A stretch of 18,242 nucleotides of DNA, taken from positions 1 to 18,242 of the forward strand of contig SLLJ01000010.1 of NCBI GenBank assembly GCA_007134165.1, in the 5' to 3' direction. Below are positions 1 through 7,977 of the stretch, in pieces (position 1 is the stretch's first letter; every line of letters begins with the position of its first letter). Under the pieces are notes generated by a model that ran no database searches, had not been told where the DNA came from, and was given only the letters and a program-made list of their open reading frames with translations. A program made the position numbers and the translations under genes. Source of the DNA: Nitriliruptoraceae bacterium. Its GTDB lineage: Bacteria; Actinomycetota; Nitriliruptoria; Nitriliruptorales; Nitriliruptoraceae.

Positions 1-75
1 GGGCAACCGACCTCGATGTGCTTGATTCCGCGTGAGGGGTGTCGATGGGTGGTGGGACACACGGAGGGTTCGGTG

Positions 76-2748
76 GTGCGTTCGAGCATGCGTCTGGCCC
101 TCGACGCCCGACGCGAGCAGGGCCTGCTCGATCGCATCCGCTGGACGTTCGTCCTGTTGGGCGGCCTGGTCGCCGCATCTGCACCGGTCGAAGCCGCCTA
201 CAGCCAGGGGCTGTCAGGGCCGGCGAGGGCGATCATGGTCATCGCCTACCTCGGCCTTGGCGTCTGGGCGGTGGCCATGCAGGAGGTGAGGCACCACAGC
301 TGGCGGATCGAGGCGGCACCTCTCGTGCTCCTGACGGTGGGCGGCGTCGCCGGCGGCGATCCGGATGCGGTTCTGGGTCGGATGGTGCTGGCGGTGTTCC
401 TGCATGCGCTGTACCGACCGTCGCGTCGGCGACTGTTCGTGCTCGGTACGAGCTACACGGTGATGATCACCGTCGTCGGCGCGGTCCTCGGCGACGAAGC
501 GGAGAGCGCCATCGGGTACCTGATCGGCATCTTCACCATCTACGCGATGATCGCCATTCTGCAGCAGCTCGCCCGTGCGCTGCAGGCCTACGAGTTGGCT
601 CGGCGACGCGACGCGGTGCTCAGCCGCACCGTTGGCACGCTGCTCGAGGAGCGCGACACCGACCGGCTCGACCCGTGCGTCGCTCAGGGGCTCTGGGAGC
701 TCCTGGATGATCCTGATGGGCTCGCAACCGTCTGGACGGTGGTGGGTGACACCTTGGTGCCGACGGCGGTAAGGGGTGAGCTGCCAGGCGGTCTCGAACC
801 CACCGACGTGGGTGACCTCCCCGCACACCTGCAGGACGCCTTCCACCAGGGGGAACGCCGCGAGTTCGGGGTCGAGGCCGCCGATTGGCTGCGAGGGGTC
901 GCCGGGACGGCCCGATTCGTCGCCGTGCTCAGCGTGCCGGTCATCGAGAGGGGCAGCCTGCGCGGTGCCGTCTCGATCGCCAGCGTGCGTCCCCTCGACG
1001 CTGATCTTGTCCCGGTGCTGCACCGCTTCGCCGACGAGGTGGCGCTGTCGCAGCGACTCGCGCAACGTGAACAACTCCTCGCGGGCATTGTCACGAACTC
1101 GCCGGATCTCGTGGTCATGCTGGACGCTGCGGGCCGACTCACGTTCGTCAGCTCAGCTGTCCACGACTGGATCGGACGTGAGGCGGATGAGCTGGAGGGG
1201 CAGTCGCTGGGGGCCCTGCTCCGCCGTCCCACCGACGGCAGGCCGGTGGAGGTCACGCAACTCTCGGCGGGGTCGGCGATGCTGTTCGAACTGACCGACC
1301 CACCCCGATGCCGTGACCGGACGACCCCTGTCGAGGTCGAGGTCACGGCCAACGTGCTGGCTGATGGCAGCCGGGTACTCAGCATCCGGGACATCACCGA
1401 GCGGCGCGTTCTGGAGGCGGAGATCACCCACCGGGCGTTTCACGACGGCGTGACGGGTCTGCCCAACCGGGCCTTCTTCCTCGACCGACTCGCGGAACTC
1501 GCTCGAGGCTCGCCGCCGTTGTCGACCAAGGCTCTGGTCCTGCTCGACCTCGACGACTTCAAGCGGGTCAACGACACCTATGGGCACGCCGCAGGAGACG
1601 TCCTGCTCGCGGAGGTCGGGCAGCGGCTGCGAGACTGCGTCCGGCTCGGCGACTTCGTCGCCCGGCTCGGCGGTGACGAGTTCGCCGTCGTCGTGACCGA
1701 ACTTGACGGCCCCGATCACGCGCTCACCGTCGTCGAGCGGATGCTGAAGCACCTCACGCTCCCGCTCATGCTCGAAGATCGTCTGATCCGCGTCTCGGGG
1801 AGTGCGGGACTGGTCATGGTGGATGCGAGCCCCGGCGACGCGCTGCTGCGCAACGCCGACCTCGCCATGTACGCCGCGAAGGCCCTCGGCAAGAATCGTG
1901 TTGCGCTGTTCCATCCGCAGATGCATGACGAGGTGCTGGCCGTCCAGGAGCTGCGAGCCGAGCTCGAGACGGCGATCGCCCAGCGTCAGATCGTCGTGCA
2001 CTACCAGCCGATCGTCGATGTTGCTACCGGTTGGCAGATCGGTGTGGAAGCCCTCGCTCGCTGGAACCACCCACGTCTGGGCACGGTGGCCCCGGAACGC
2101 TTCATCGCCGTCGCGGAGCAGACCGGTCTCATCGTCCCACTCGGACGGCACATCCTGAACGAGGCCTGCGCCGAAGTTGCGAGTTGGTCGGTCGATGCCG
2201 ATGCTGCACGGCCCGAGCTGTCCGTCAACGTGTCGGCGATCCAACTCCGCGACCCCGGACTGGTGCGTGAGGTCTCGGGTGTCCTCGAGCGCTCTGCGCT
2301 GCAGCCGGCACAGTTGACGCTGGAGATCACGGAGACGGCCCTGTTCGATGACCGGGAGTTCATCGTGCAGACGCTCACCGAGCTCCGCCAGCTGGGTGTG
2401 CGGATCGCCATCGACGACTTCGGAACCGGGTACTCCTCCATCTCGCATCTCAGCACGCTCCCCGTCGACCTCATCAAGGTCGACCGCATGTTCGTCGCTG
2501 CGATCGGCGCGAGCGAGACGAACTCTCGACTCGCGGAGGCGATCGTCAAGCTGGCTCGGACGCTGCAGCTCCCCACGGTCGCTGAGGGCGTCGAACATGG
2601 GTATCAGCAGGACGAGCTCGTCTCCTGGGGCTGCACCCGAGCTCAGGGGTGGTACTGGAGTCCTGCTCAGTCGGCCGGACTGGCTCGCGCGCGCTGGGCT
2701 TCTTCGCGACCTGCGCATGATCGGCTGGAGCGGGCACCGACGCCGTGA
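76..2748 (+). CDS. Membrane-bound PAS-GGDEF-EAL cyclic-di-GMP synthase/phosphodiesterase
   Basis: Predicted bifunctional c-di-GMP enzyme of 890 aa. The first ~190 residues hold about six hydrophobic segments, an integral-membrane sensor with no family I can name. A GAF-like stretch (about 195-325) follows, then a PAS domain (about 331-450, ending in the usual DITERR linker), GGDEF (about 455-615) and EAL (about 635-885). The active-site GGDEF is exact (532-536) and the product-inhibition I-site RLGD lies five residues before it (523-526). The EAL motif is intact (658-660), as are DDFGTGYSS (780-788), the IKVDR lysine and the AEGVE glutamate, so both halves look catalytically competent. An open frame extends upstream to an ATG at 16, but GGAGGG at 63-68 sits 7 nt before the GTG at 76, so I prefer that start; the ATG at 88 is another option. 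The gene stands alone and converges on the NTPase gene. Domain calls are firm; the sensed signal is unknown. Confidence 0.93.
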   Translation: MRSSMRLALDARREQGLLDRIRWTFVLLGGLVAASAPVEAAYSQGLSGPARAIMVIAYLGLGVWAVAMQEVRHHSWRIEAAPLVLLTVGGVAGGDPDAVLGRMVLAVFLHALYRPSRRRLFVLGTSYTVMITVVGAVLGDEAESAIGYLIGIFTIYAMIAILQQLARALQAYELARRRDAVLSRTVGTLLEERDTDRLDPCVAQGLWELLDDPDGLATVWTVVGDTLVPTAVRGELPGGLEPTDVGDLPAHLQDAFHQGERREFGVEAADWLRGVAGTARFVAVLSVPVIERGSLRGAVSIASVRPLDADLVPVLHRFADEVALSQRLAQREQLLAGIVTNSPDLVVMLDAAGRLTFVSSAVHDWIGREADELEGQSLGALLRRPTDGRPVEVTQLSAGSAMLFELTDPPRCRDRTTPVEVEVTANVLADGSRVLSIRDITERRVLEAEITHRAFHDGVTGLPNRAFFLDRLAELARGSPPLSTKALVLLDLDDFKRVNDTYGHAAGDVLLAEVGQRLRDCVRLGDFVARLGGDEFAVVVTELDGPDHALTVVERMLKHLTLPLMLEDRLIRVSGSAGLVMVDASPGDALLRNADLAMYAAKALGKNRVALFHPQMHDEVLAVQELRAELETAIAQRQIVVHYQPIVDVATGWQIGVEALARWNHPRLGTVAPERFIAVAEQTGLIVPLGRHILNEACAEVASWSVDADAARPELSVNVSAIQLRDPGLVREVSGVLERSALQPAQLTLEITETALFDDREFIVQTLTELRQLGVRIAIDDFGTGYSSISHLSTLPVDLIKVDRMFVAAIGASETNSRLAEAIVKLARTLQLPTVAEGVEHGYQQDELVSWGCTRAQGWYWSPAQSAGLARARWASSRPAHDRLERAPTP

Positions 2749-2868
2749 CAAGACCTTGCCTGGCGGTCGTCACGTTCATCCTGCACGGACCCATGCACGT
2801 CGTGGGGCGGGGTGGGATCTGGCCGCGTCCGGCCGACGGGTCGCGAACGGCCCTCGCGCCGGGCAACG
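2749..2868. other. Intergenic gap between convergent genes, no clear terminator
   Basis: This 120-bp gap separates the stop codons of the c-di-GMP gene and the NTPase gene. I looked for a strong GC-rich hairpin followed by a T-run on either strand and saw only short, weak inverted repeats such as CGTC-loop-GACG. No coding signal is visible. Confidence 0.5.
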
Positions 2869-5595
2869 TCAGGTCGAGGACCCGCGGCCGAGGCTGCCGA
2901 TGGTGGGACCGAGCCGTTCCCACACCGGGGCCAGCGAGGGTCCGCGGCCAGCCCAGCTCGGTCGCCCGAGCCGCTCGGCGACCTGCCGCTGTCGGCGGAC
3001 GAAGGCCAGGCTGATGTCGCTCTGCGACTCCTGGCGACGTTCTGGAGGCGGGTAGGGACACAGCCCGACGCCGCACGTCTGCGGGCAACCGGCCTCCAGC
3101 TCCTCGCGGCGCGGGCTGGACCCGAGGCACCGGGGCAGTTCGGCGCCGTGTTCCCACTGCCGACGTTGGTCGTCGGTGGCGGTGTGCGGATCCGCGCAGA
3201 CGGTCAACGTCAGCAGCAGGGCGATGTCCCCGAGCAGTTGGACGGCTGGGTCTTCGAGGGCGTCGGGGGGTTGGCGCATCGCCTCACCGATGTCGCTGAA
3301 GGCAACGCTCGTCCATGGCCGTTCTTCACGCACGGCCCGGACCATCAGCTCAGCACTGCGTCGAACCAGCGGGTGCGGGTCGGTCGCGGCGACGCCGTCG
3401 AGCGCATCCCGTGCCGTGCGCCACGACTCGGACGCACGCTGCGGTGCTCCCGTGAGCCGGATCCCAAGGGCCTGCACGAGGCTGATGCGCGCGTACCAGA
3501 AGCCAGGTTGCCCGCCGAGCAGCCGGACGGCGGTGGGGCTCGCCGGCCGTGTCGGCGCGGTCAGGGCCGCCAGCTTGAAGCCCCGGCCGATCGATGCCTC
3601 GAGGTGCATCGCGCTCGCGGCTCGCCGCGAGGCTTCCACGACGCGCTCGAGCAGGGCCAGCGCCGGGTCGGCAACGGACGGCGGGGCCTGCTCCACAAAG
3701 CTGGGCAGCAGCCAGGGCGCCAGCTCGCGCGCGCGCTCGGTCGGGGACGGATCGCCCAGCTCCAACCGGTTCACCAGCATCTCGAGGTGCGCGAGGTCCT
3801 GACCGGTTGCCTCGGGGGCTCGATGGGCCAGTCGCTGCACGGCGGCCCAGCGCACGGCGGGCGACGCGTCATCGGCGAAGCGCCACAACGCCTCCACCGC
3901 CGGGCAGCGATCCAGCTCCGGGTGCGGATCGGGGTAGCCCGGATCGCTCGCCGGTGCGGCCCGGACCCGTCCGCAGGCCGGGCGCAGGGCCTCGACGAAG
4001 GACACCCGTGCCGCAGGGCTGGCGTCCTCGGGGAATCGAGCGACCGCCGTGCGTACCAGCGCTGAGGCGAGGTCAAGGTCCGCGGTCTGGCCCCGACAGC
4101 CCTGGACGGCAGCGATGCACAGCTGCGGCAGGAGGTCCGAGCCCGACCCCCATGCGCGGCTGATCGCCTCGGTCAGCCGGGTCGTCAGCGTCGCGAAGGT
4201 CCGGGTGTCGTGGCAGGCCCGCAGGCTCGCGGCCACCGCGGTCGTCGCCGACGGTCCGAAGCTCGACACCAGCTCGGTGTCGAACAGCGTCGGGTGCCGG
4301 GCGATGGCCAGGCCCGCCAGCGAGGCCTGCAGCACGACGTGGCGGAAGCGGTAGTGGTTGATCGACGGGACGAACTCCACGAGCCGCGCGCCGGTGGCCC
4401 GCTGCAGTTCGCCGAGCACGCGGTGGGCGAGCAGGCCGCGGCGGTGGTGGGGGAGGGCCTGGAGCGCGGCGACGAGGTCCTGGCGGCCGACGCTACCGAC
4501 GTTGTTGACCAGCAGCACGTAGGCGATGTCGGGCAGCAGTCCAAGGTCACGATCGCCAGCGGGGCGGCTGCGTGCGAGGTGGTCGGCCACCCAGTTGGCG
4601 ACCAGTTCGTCGCGCCACAGCGCCGGGTCGGTCGCCTGCGGCGGTTGGTGTCCCTCGGCCAACTGATCCACGAGCAGTTCCAGGAAGAACCGCGAACGTG
4701 CCTCGGGGGGGATGGTGCTCGGGTCGCCGACCGGCTGGTTCGGCCCCAGGCGACGGATCAGCAGGTCCTGAGCTTCGGACGCATCGAGGGGCGGCAGTCG
4801 GTAGGTGGCGGCTTGCAGTCCCTCGGGCAGCGAAGACGGCCGGGTGCCCACGACCACGCGGAAGCCCGCCTCCCACGCCTGACCGACCAGGTCGGCCAAC
4901 CTTGCGTCGCGCTGTGCGGTGGGCAGGTGGGGGTCGATGTCGGCAAGGCTGTCGACGAGCACGACGACGTCGACGCCTCGGGCGAGCTGGCGGAACACGG
5001 CCTCACCCTCATCGCGGGTTCGCAACTGCGAACCGACCGCGTCCACGAAGTTGTCGAGTGCGGCCTCGGTCAGCGACGAGGTGGCCACCTGGCGAGCGGT
5101 CACCAGGACCGGTAGTCGGCCACGCTCGAGCAGGCTGATCGCCAGTTCCACCAGGATGCGCGTCTTCCCACTGCCTGCGTCGCCGACCAGCAGCAGCGGG
5201 GTGCGATCCGGGTCGTGCTCGAGGGTGTAGCACAGGTCGGTCAGCAGGCGTTGCTGACTGGGGAAATCGGGGTGGTCGTCGTTTTCGTCGACATCGGTGC
5301 GACGGGATGCCTGGCTCCGGAAGGTGGCCCGGTATCGGCGCAGGCAGCGGGTGCGCTTGGCACCGAGCAACGCGTAGTAGCCGAGCGCACCGACCGAAGA
5401 GGTGACCACGATCGACTGCCCGAAGCCGCAGGCGAACGGACGGCGCTGGCAGGTCGACTCGAACCAGCCCAGCAGGGATGCGATCCCGGCGGCCACCAGG
5501 ACCGTGAGTCCGAGTACGGCGATGATGTCGGGCTGGTAGAGCGCGGCCCAGCGTGAAACGCGGTGCAGCCGCCCCGGTGGTGGGGTCGCGGGCAT
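2869..5595 (-). CDS. Membrane-anchored NACHT-like (STAND) NTPase with HEAT-like region and C-terminal Cys cluster
   Basis: A 908-aa signal-transduction-type P-loop NTPase. Two hydrophobic helices lie at about 24-44 and 61-80. The short loop between them contains Cys49 and Cys56, and the topology suggests the rest is cytoplasmic. The NTPase core has Walker A GDAGSGKT (138-145), a NACHT-style Walker B VVVLVDSLADI (210-220) and a sensor-like GTRPSS (250-255). The C-terminal half is helix-rich, with HEAT-like units (for example residues around PAVRWAAVQRLAHRA and HPLVRRSAELMVRAV). Near the end, four cysteines are spaced C-X13-C-X3-C-X4-C (823, 837, 841, 846) and close with CPYPPP, a plausible metal-binding element. 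The ATG at 5595 has CGGAAG just upstream. It lies 42 nt after the amidotransferase stop, so it may be the last gene of that operon. STAND proteins often act as sensors or defence switches, but no effector domain is recognisable here and the function is unknown. Confidence 0.85.
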   Translation of the reverse strand: MPATPPPGRLHRVSRWAALYQPDIIAVLGLTVLVAAGIASLLGWFESTCQRRPFACGFGQSIVVTSSVGALGYYALLGAKRTRCLRRYRATFRSQASRRTDVDENDDHPDFPSQQRLLTDLCYTLEHDPDRTPLLLVGDAGSGKTRILVELAISLLERGRLPVLVTARQVATSSLTEAALDNFVDAVGSQLRTRDEGEAVFRQLARGVDVVVLVDSLADIDPHLPTAQRDARLADLVGQAWEAGFRVVVGTRPSSLPEGLQAATYRLPPLDASEAQDLLIRRLGPNQPVGDPSTIPPEARSRFFLELLVDQLAEGHQPPQATDPALWRDELVANWVADHLARSRPAGDRDLGLLPDIAYVLLVNNVGSVGRQDLVAALQALPHHRRGLLAHRVLGELQRATGARLVEFVPSINHYRFRHVVLQASLAGLAIARHPTLFDTELVSSFGPSATTAVAASLRACHDTRTFATLTTRLTEAISRAWGSGSDLLPQLCIAAVQGCRGQTADLDLASALVRTAVARFPEDASPAARVSFVEALRPACGRVRAAPASDPGYPDPHPELDRCPAVEALWRFADDASPAVRWAAVQRLAHRAPEATGQDLAHLEMLVNRLELGDPSPTERARELAPWLLPSFVEQAPPSVADPALALLERVVEASRRAASAMHLEASIGRGFKLAALTAPTRPASPTAVRLLGGQPGFWYARISLVQALGIRLTGAPQRASESWRTARDALDGVAATDPHPLVRRSAELMVRAVREERPWTSVAFSDIGEAMRQPPDALEDPAVQLLGDIALLLTLTVCADPHTATDDQRRQWEHGAELPRCLGSSPRREELEAGCPQTCGVGLCPYPPPERRQESQSDISLAFVRRQRQVAERLGRPSWAGRGPSLAPVWERLGPTIGSLGRGSST

Positions 5596-5637
5596 CGCAA
5601 GCTTCCGGTCGTTGGGCGAGGCGCTCGGAGCTCGACG

Positions 5638-6360
5638 CTAGTGGCGCGCGGGCCCGGCCAGCACGCCGGCGAGCCAGTCGGTCACCAGCTCGTGGTCGGT
5701 GGGGTCGGTCAGCGAGGCCCGGGCCTGCGCCACGCGCTCGGCGCCGATGCGCTCGATACGCCCGGCGAGCAGCGCGTCGAGGTAGGCCGGGACGAACTCC
5801 GGATGCCCCTGGAACCCGACGGCGCTGCCGACCTCGAAGGCGGCGATCGGGGCATGGTCGGTGGCGGCGACCACGGTGGCGTCGTCGGGCAGGTCGACCA
5901 CCTGGTCCTGGTGGCTCATCAGCAGCCGGAAGCGCTCGACGGTCGGCAGCATCCAGTCACGCGTGGTGTGCACCCTGGTGTCCTGCCCACCCACGCCCCA
6001 GCCGTTGCCGGCGCGCGCGACCTGCCCACCCAGGGCGTGGGCGATGAGCTGATGACCGAAGCAGATCCCGACCACGGGCACGTCGCGGTCGACGGCGCCG
6101 CGCACGTAGGCCGAGAGCTTCTCGACCCATGCCAGGCCGTCGCCCACGCCATGGCGCGAGCCGGTGACCAGCACCGCGTCGTGGGCTCCGAGGGCCGGCA
6201 GGGGCGCGCCACCGACCACGTCGACGCGCTCGAAAGCCAGCTCGGGCGCCCGCGAGCAGAAGCTGCGGGTGAACATGTCGGCGTAGTCGCCGGCGATGGG
6301 CCGCAGCGGGGGATCGACGTGGTCGGCCTCGAGCAGCGCGACGCGGACCTCACCGTCCAT
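5638..6360 (-). CDS. Class I glutamine amidotransferase (GMP-synthase-like GATase domain protein)
   Basis: A free-standing 240-aa class I glutamine amidotransferase. The nucleophile elbow GICFGHQ carries Cys100, and the remaining triad residues are His186 and Glu188 in GHPEF, so glutamine hydrolysis should be possible. There is no synthetase domain, which separates it from GuaA, CarA and PyrG. Stand-alone members of this family act as gamma-glutamyl hydrolases or as amidotransferase partners, and some only by similarity, so the substrate cannot be assigned. The ATG at 6360 begins five nucleotides after the ClpP stop codon, which implies co-transcription and probably translational coupling. 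The stop is a TAG at 5638-5640, and the NTPase gene follows 42 nt later on the same strand. Family assignment is strong; the physiological role is open. Confidence 0.88.
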   Translation of the reverse strand: MDGEVRVALLEADHVDPPLRPIAGDYADMFTRSFCSRAPELAFERVDVVGGAPLPALGAHDAVLVTGSRHGVGDGLAWVEKLSAYVRGAVDRDVPVVGICFGHQLIAHALGGQVARAGNGWGVGGQDTRVHTTRDWMLPTVERFRLLMSHQDQVVDLPDDATVVAATDHAPIAAFEVGSAVGFQGHPEFVPAYLDALLAGRIERIGAERVAQARASLTDPTDHELVTDWLAGVLAGPARH

Positions 6361-6365
6361 GGTGT

Positions 6366-6935
6366 TCAGCTGCCCCGGCCTGGTTCGACGACTTCGTCGA
6401 TCAGCCCGTAGCGCACCGCTTCGGCGGCGGTCATCCAGAAGTCACGGTCGGTGTCCTTGCGGATCTGCTCGACGCTCTGCCCGGTCCGTGCCGCCATGAT
6501 GTCGTTGATGCGCTCGCGCATCCAGACGATGTTCTTGGCCTGGATCTCGATGTCCTTGGCCGTCCCACGGGCACCACCCAGCGGCTGGTGGATCATGATC
6601 CGGGCGTTCTCGGTCGCCGCGCGGGTCCCGGTGCCGGTGCACAGCAGGAACGCGGCCGCGGAGGCTGCCAGGCCGACGCACCGGGTGTTGACCTTGCTGG
6701 AGAGCAGCTGGATTGAGTCGTACAGGGCGAACATCCCGGTGATGATCCCGCCGGGCGAGTTCACGTACAGGGTGATGTCGTCCTGGGAGTCGGCGTCGAG
6801 CGCGAGCAACTGGGCGATGAGTTGATCGCCGTTCTCGTCCTCGAGCGGACCCTTGAGGAACACGATGCGCTGCTCGAAGAGCTTGTCGTAGGCCCGCCGC
6901 TGCCCACCGAGCAGCTTCTCGATCTCGTCGGACAC
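6366..6935 (-). CDS. clpP: ATP-dependent Clp protease proteolytic subunit (ClpP family)
   Basis: Serine peptidase subunit that forms the tetradecameric barrel fed by Clp ATPases in the cytoplasm. From the GTG start it is 189 aa, normal for ClpP. The catalytic triad is intact: Ser92 in GLAASAAAF, His116 in MIHQPLGG and Asp165 in the TDRDFWM block. The residues after the serine are A-A rather than the common M-G, as I recall for some actinobacterial ClpP2 paralogues. An ATG at 6965 would add ten residues, but it has no ribosome-binding site and lies directly behind a likely -10 element. The GTG at 6935 has GAAGG at 6943-6947, seven nucleotides away, so I chose it. No clpX or second clpP is adjacent, as would be expected of the main housekeeping pair, so this may be an accessory paralogue. 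It heads a run with the amidotransferase and the NTPase. Confidence 0.92.
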   Translation of the reverse strand: MSDEIEKLLGGQRRAYDKLFEQRIVFLKGPLEDENGDQLIAQLLALDADSQDDITLYVNSPGGIITGMFALYDSIQLLSSKVNTRCVGLAASAAAFLLCTGTGTRAATENARIMIHQPLGGARGTAKDIEIQAKNIVWMRERINDIMAARTGQSVEQIRKDTDRDFWMTAAEAVRYGLIDEVVEPGRGS

Positions 6936-6965
6936 CTCGTCACCTTCGATCGCTGGTCGGTGCAT

Positions 6966-6975
6966 CAGGGTAGCG
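6966..6975 (-). promoter_or_regulatory. Candidate extended -10 element for clpP
   Basis: On the minus strand this reads CGCTACCCTG, containing TACCCT, which fits the TANNNT -10 pattern. The same ten bases occur 28 nt before the adenosyltransferase start at 13089-13098. Transcription starting about seven bases downstream would exclude the ATG at 6965 and give a short leader before the GTG at 6935. The -35 is weak (a CTGACG about 20 bp upstream), so this is tentative. Confidence 0.35.
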
Positions 6976-7172
6976 ACGCGTGCCGTGGACCCCGTCAGGT
7001 TGAGCCGGAGCCGGGCACCCTGTCCGGACGGTCACCACCTCGAAGCCGAGGTTGCGCTTGACCGTGCGCTGGTCGCGCCGCACACTACGTGCCAGGAACG
7101 CACCCTCGCGTGCGCTTTTGCTCTCCCGCCAGGCAGGGGCAGGGTGCAGGTCCCGGGGGTCCTCAGCACGAC

Positions 7173-7193
7173 GTGACCGGTCCCCGTGACCGG
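7173..7193 (+). promoter_or_regulatory. Direct repeat with embedded palindrome upstream of the IclR gene (candidate operator)
   Basis: GTGACCGG occurs twice, at 7173-7180 and 7186-7193, with a 13-bp period. The first copy contributes to the palindrome GACCGGTC at 7175-7182. The element ends 15 nt before the GTG start of the IclR-family regulator, in the region shared with the divergent clpP operon. IclR proteins commonly bind such sites next to their own genes, so autoregulation is a reasonable inference, but no regulon comparison was possible. Confidence 0.35.
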
Positions 7194-7208
7194 CAGGAGG
7201 GAGCACAG

Positions 7209-7937
7209 GTGGCAGCGGACGAGGAAGGTGGCCGGAGGGCCAGCGGGTCGCGGACACTCTCGCGTGGACTCGCGCTGCTCAACGCGCTGGGGGAGCATCC
7301 GGACGGCGCGACCGTCTCGGCGCTCGCGGAGTCGACCAAGCTCGACCGGGCGGTGCTCTACCGCCTGCTCGACACGCTGACCAGCGAGGGGTTCGTGACC
7401 CGGGACGCGGACTCGCGTCGCTACCGGCTCGGGCTGGCGATGCTCGAGCTTGGAGTACGTGCCGCCCAGGGGCTCGAGGTCCGCCGGTTGGCCGGCCCGC
7501 CGCTGAGAGGGCTGAGTGAGGACACCGGCGAAACCGCCTGCCTGGCGGTGCGCGATCGTGACGACATGGTCGTGGTGGAGGTCATCGAACCCGGGGACCG
7601 CTTCGTGCAGGTCAACTACCGCGTTGGCTTCCGTCACCCGTTGGGGGTGGCCGCCCACGGCAAGGCGCTGCTCGCGTTCCTGCCCGAGGGCTCGCGCAAT
7701 CCCGATCTGCAGAGCGTGCGACAGCGCGGCGTGGCCTACACGCGCGACGAGTTGGAGCACGGGGCATCGGGGGTTGCCGCGCCGGTGTTCGATCACACCG
7801 GCCGGGCGGTCGCGGCGGTGGGTATCGTGGCTCCCAACGCCCGGCTGCCCGACCCTGAGTCGATCGCGCTGCGCGTGCTGCGCTCCGCCCGCGAGATCTC
7901 CGAGCGGCTCGGATGGCGGCCGCGCCGCGCGACCTGA
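7209..7937 (+). CDS. IclR-family transcriptional regulator
   Basis: A 242-aa one-component regulator. Residues about 15-75 form the winged helix-turn-helix (SRTLSRGLALLNAL, with the recognition region LDRAVLYRLLDTL and the wing around GFVTRDADSRRYRLG). Residues about 95-235 form the IclR effector-binding domain, with the typical AHGKALLAFLP segment and a C-terminal block around AAVGIVAPNARLP. The open frame extends to an ATG at 7089, but the first 40 codons look non-coding. AGGAGG at 7195-7200 is placed eight nucleotides before the GTG at 7209, which fixes the start. The divergent neighbour is the clpP operon, and a MiaE-like gene follows 40 nt downstream on the same strand. IclR proteins usually sense small organic acids or aromatic intermediates; the ligand cannot be told from the sequence. 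Confidence 0.92.
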   Translation: MAADEEGGRRASGSRTLSRGLALLNALGEHPDGATVSALAESTKLDRAVLYRLLDTLTSEGFVTRDADSRRYRLGLAMLELGVRAAQGLEVRRLAGPPLRGLSEDTGETACLAVRDRDDMVVVEVIEPGDRFVQVNYRVGFRHPLGVAAHGKALLAFLPEGSRNPDLQSVRQRGVAYTRDELEHGASGVAAPVFDHTGRAVAAVGIVAPNARLPDPESIALRVLRSAREISERLGWRPRRAT

Positions 7938-7977
7938 GCGGAGCCACCGGCGGCCGGCGGTGACGAAAGGCGGGTCC

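Noticed and set aside
1153..2751. Long minus-strand open frame opposite the GGDEF-EAL gene
   Set aside because: No family motifs; the plus strand carries unambiguous GGDEF and EAL domains. Long antisense frames are expected at this GC content.
2749..2868. Rho-independent terminator between the convergent first two genes
   Set aside because: Only four-base stems with no T-run on either strand.
2812..4065. Long plus-strand open frame opposite the NTPase gene
   Set aside because: Low-complexity Arg/Gly/Pro-rich translation without domains; the minus-strand frame has a P-loop and continuous domain structure.
6936..7208. tRNA or small RNA gene in the clpP-IclR gap
   Set aside because: No cloverleaf, no T-loop consensus and no stable long hairpin could be traced by eye.
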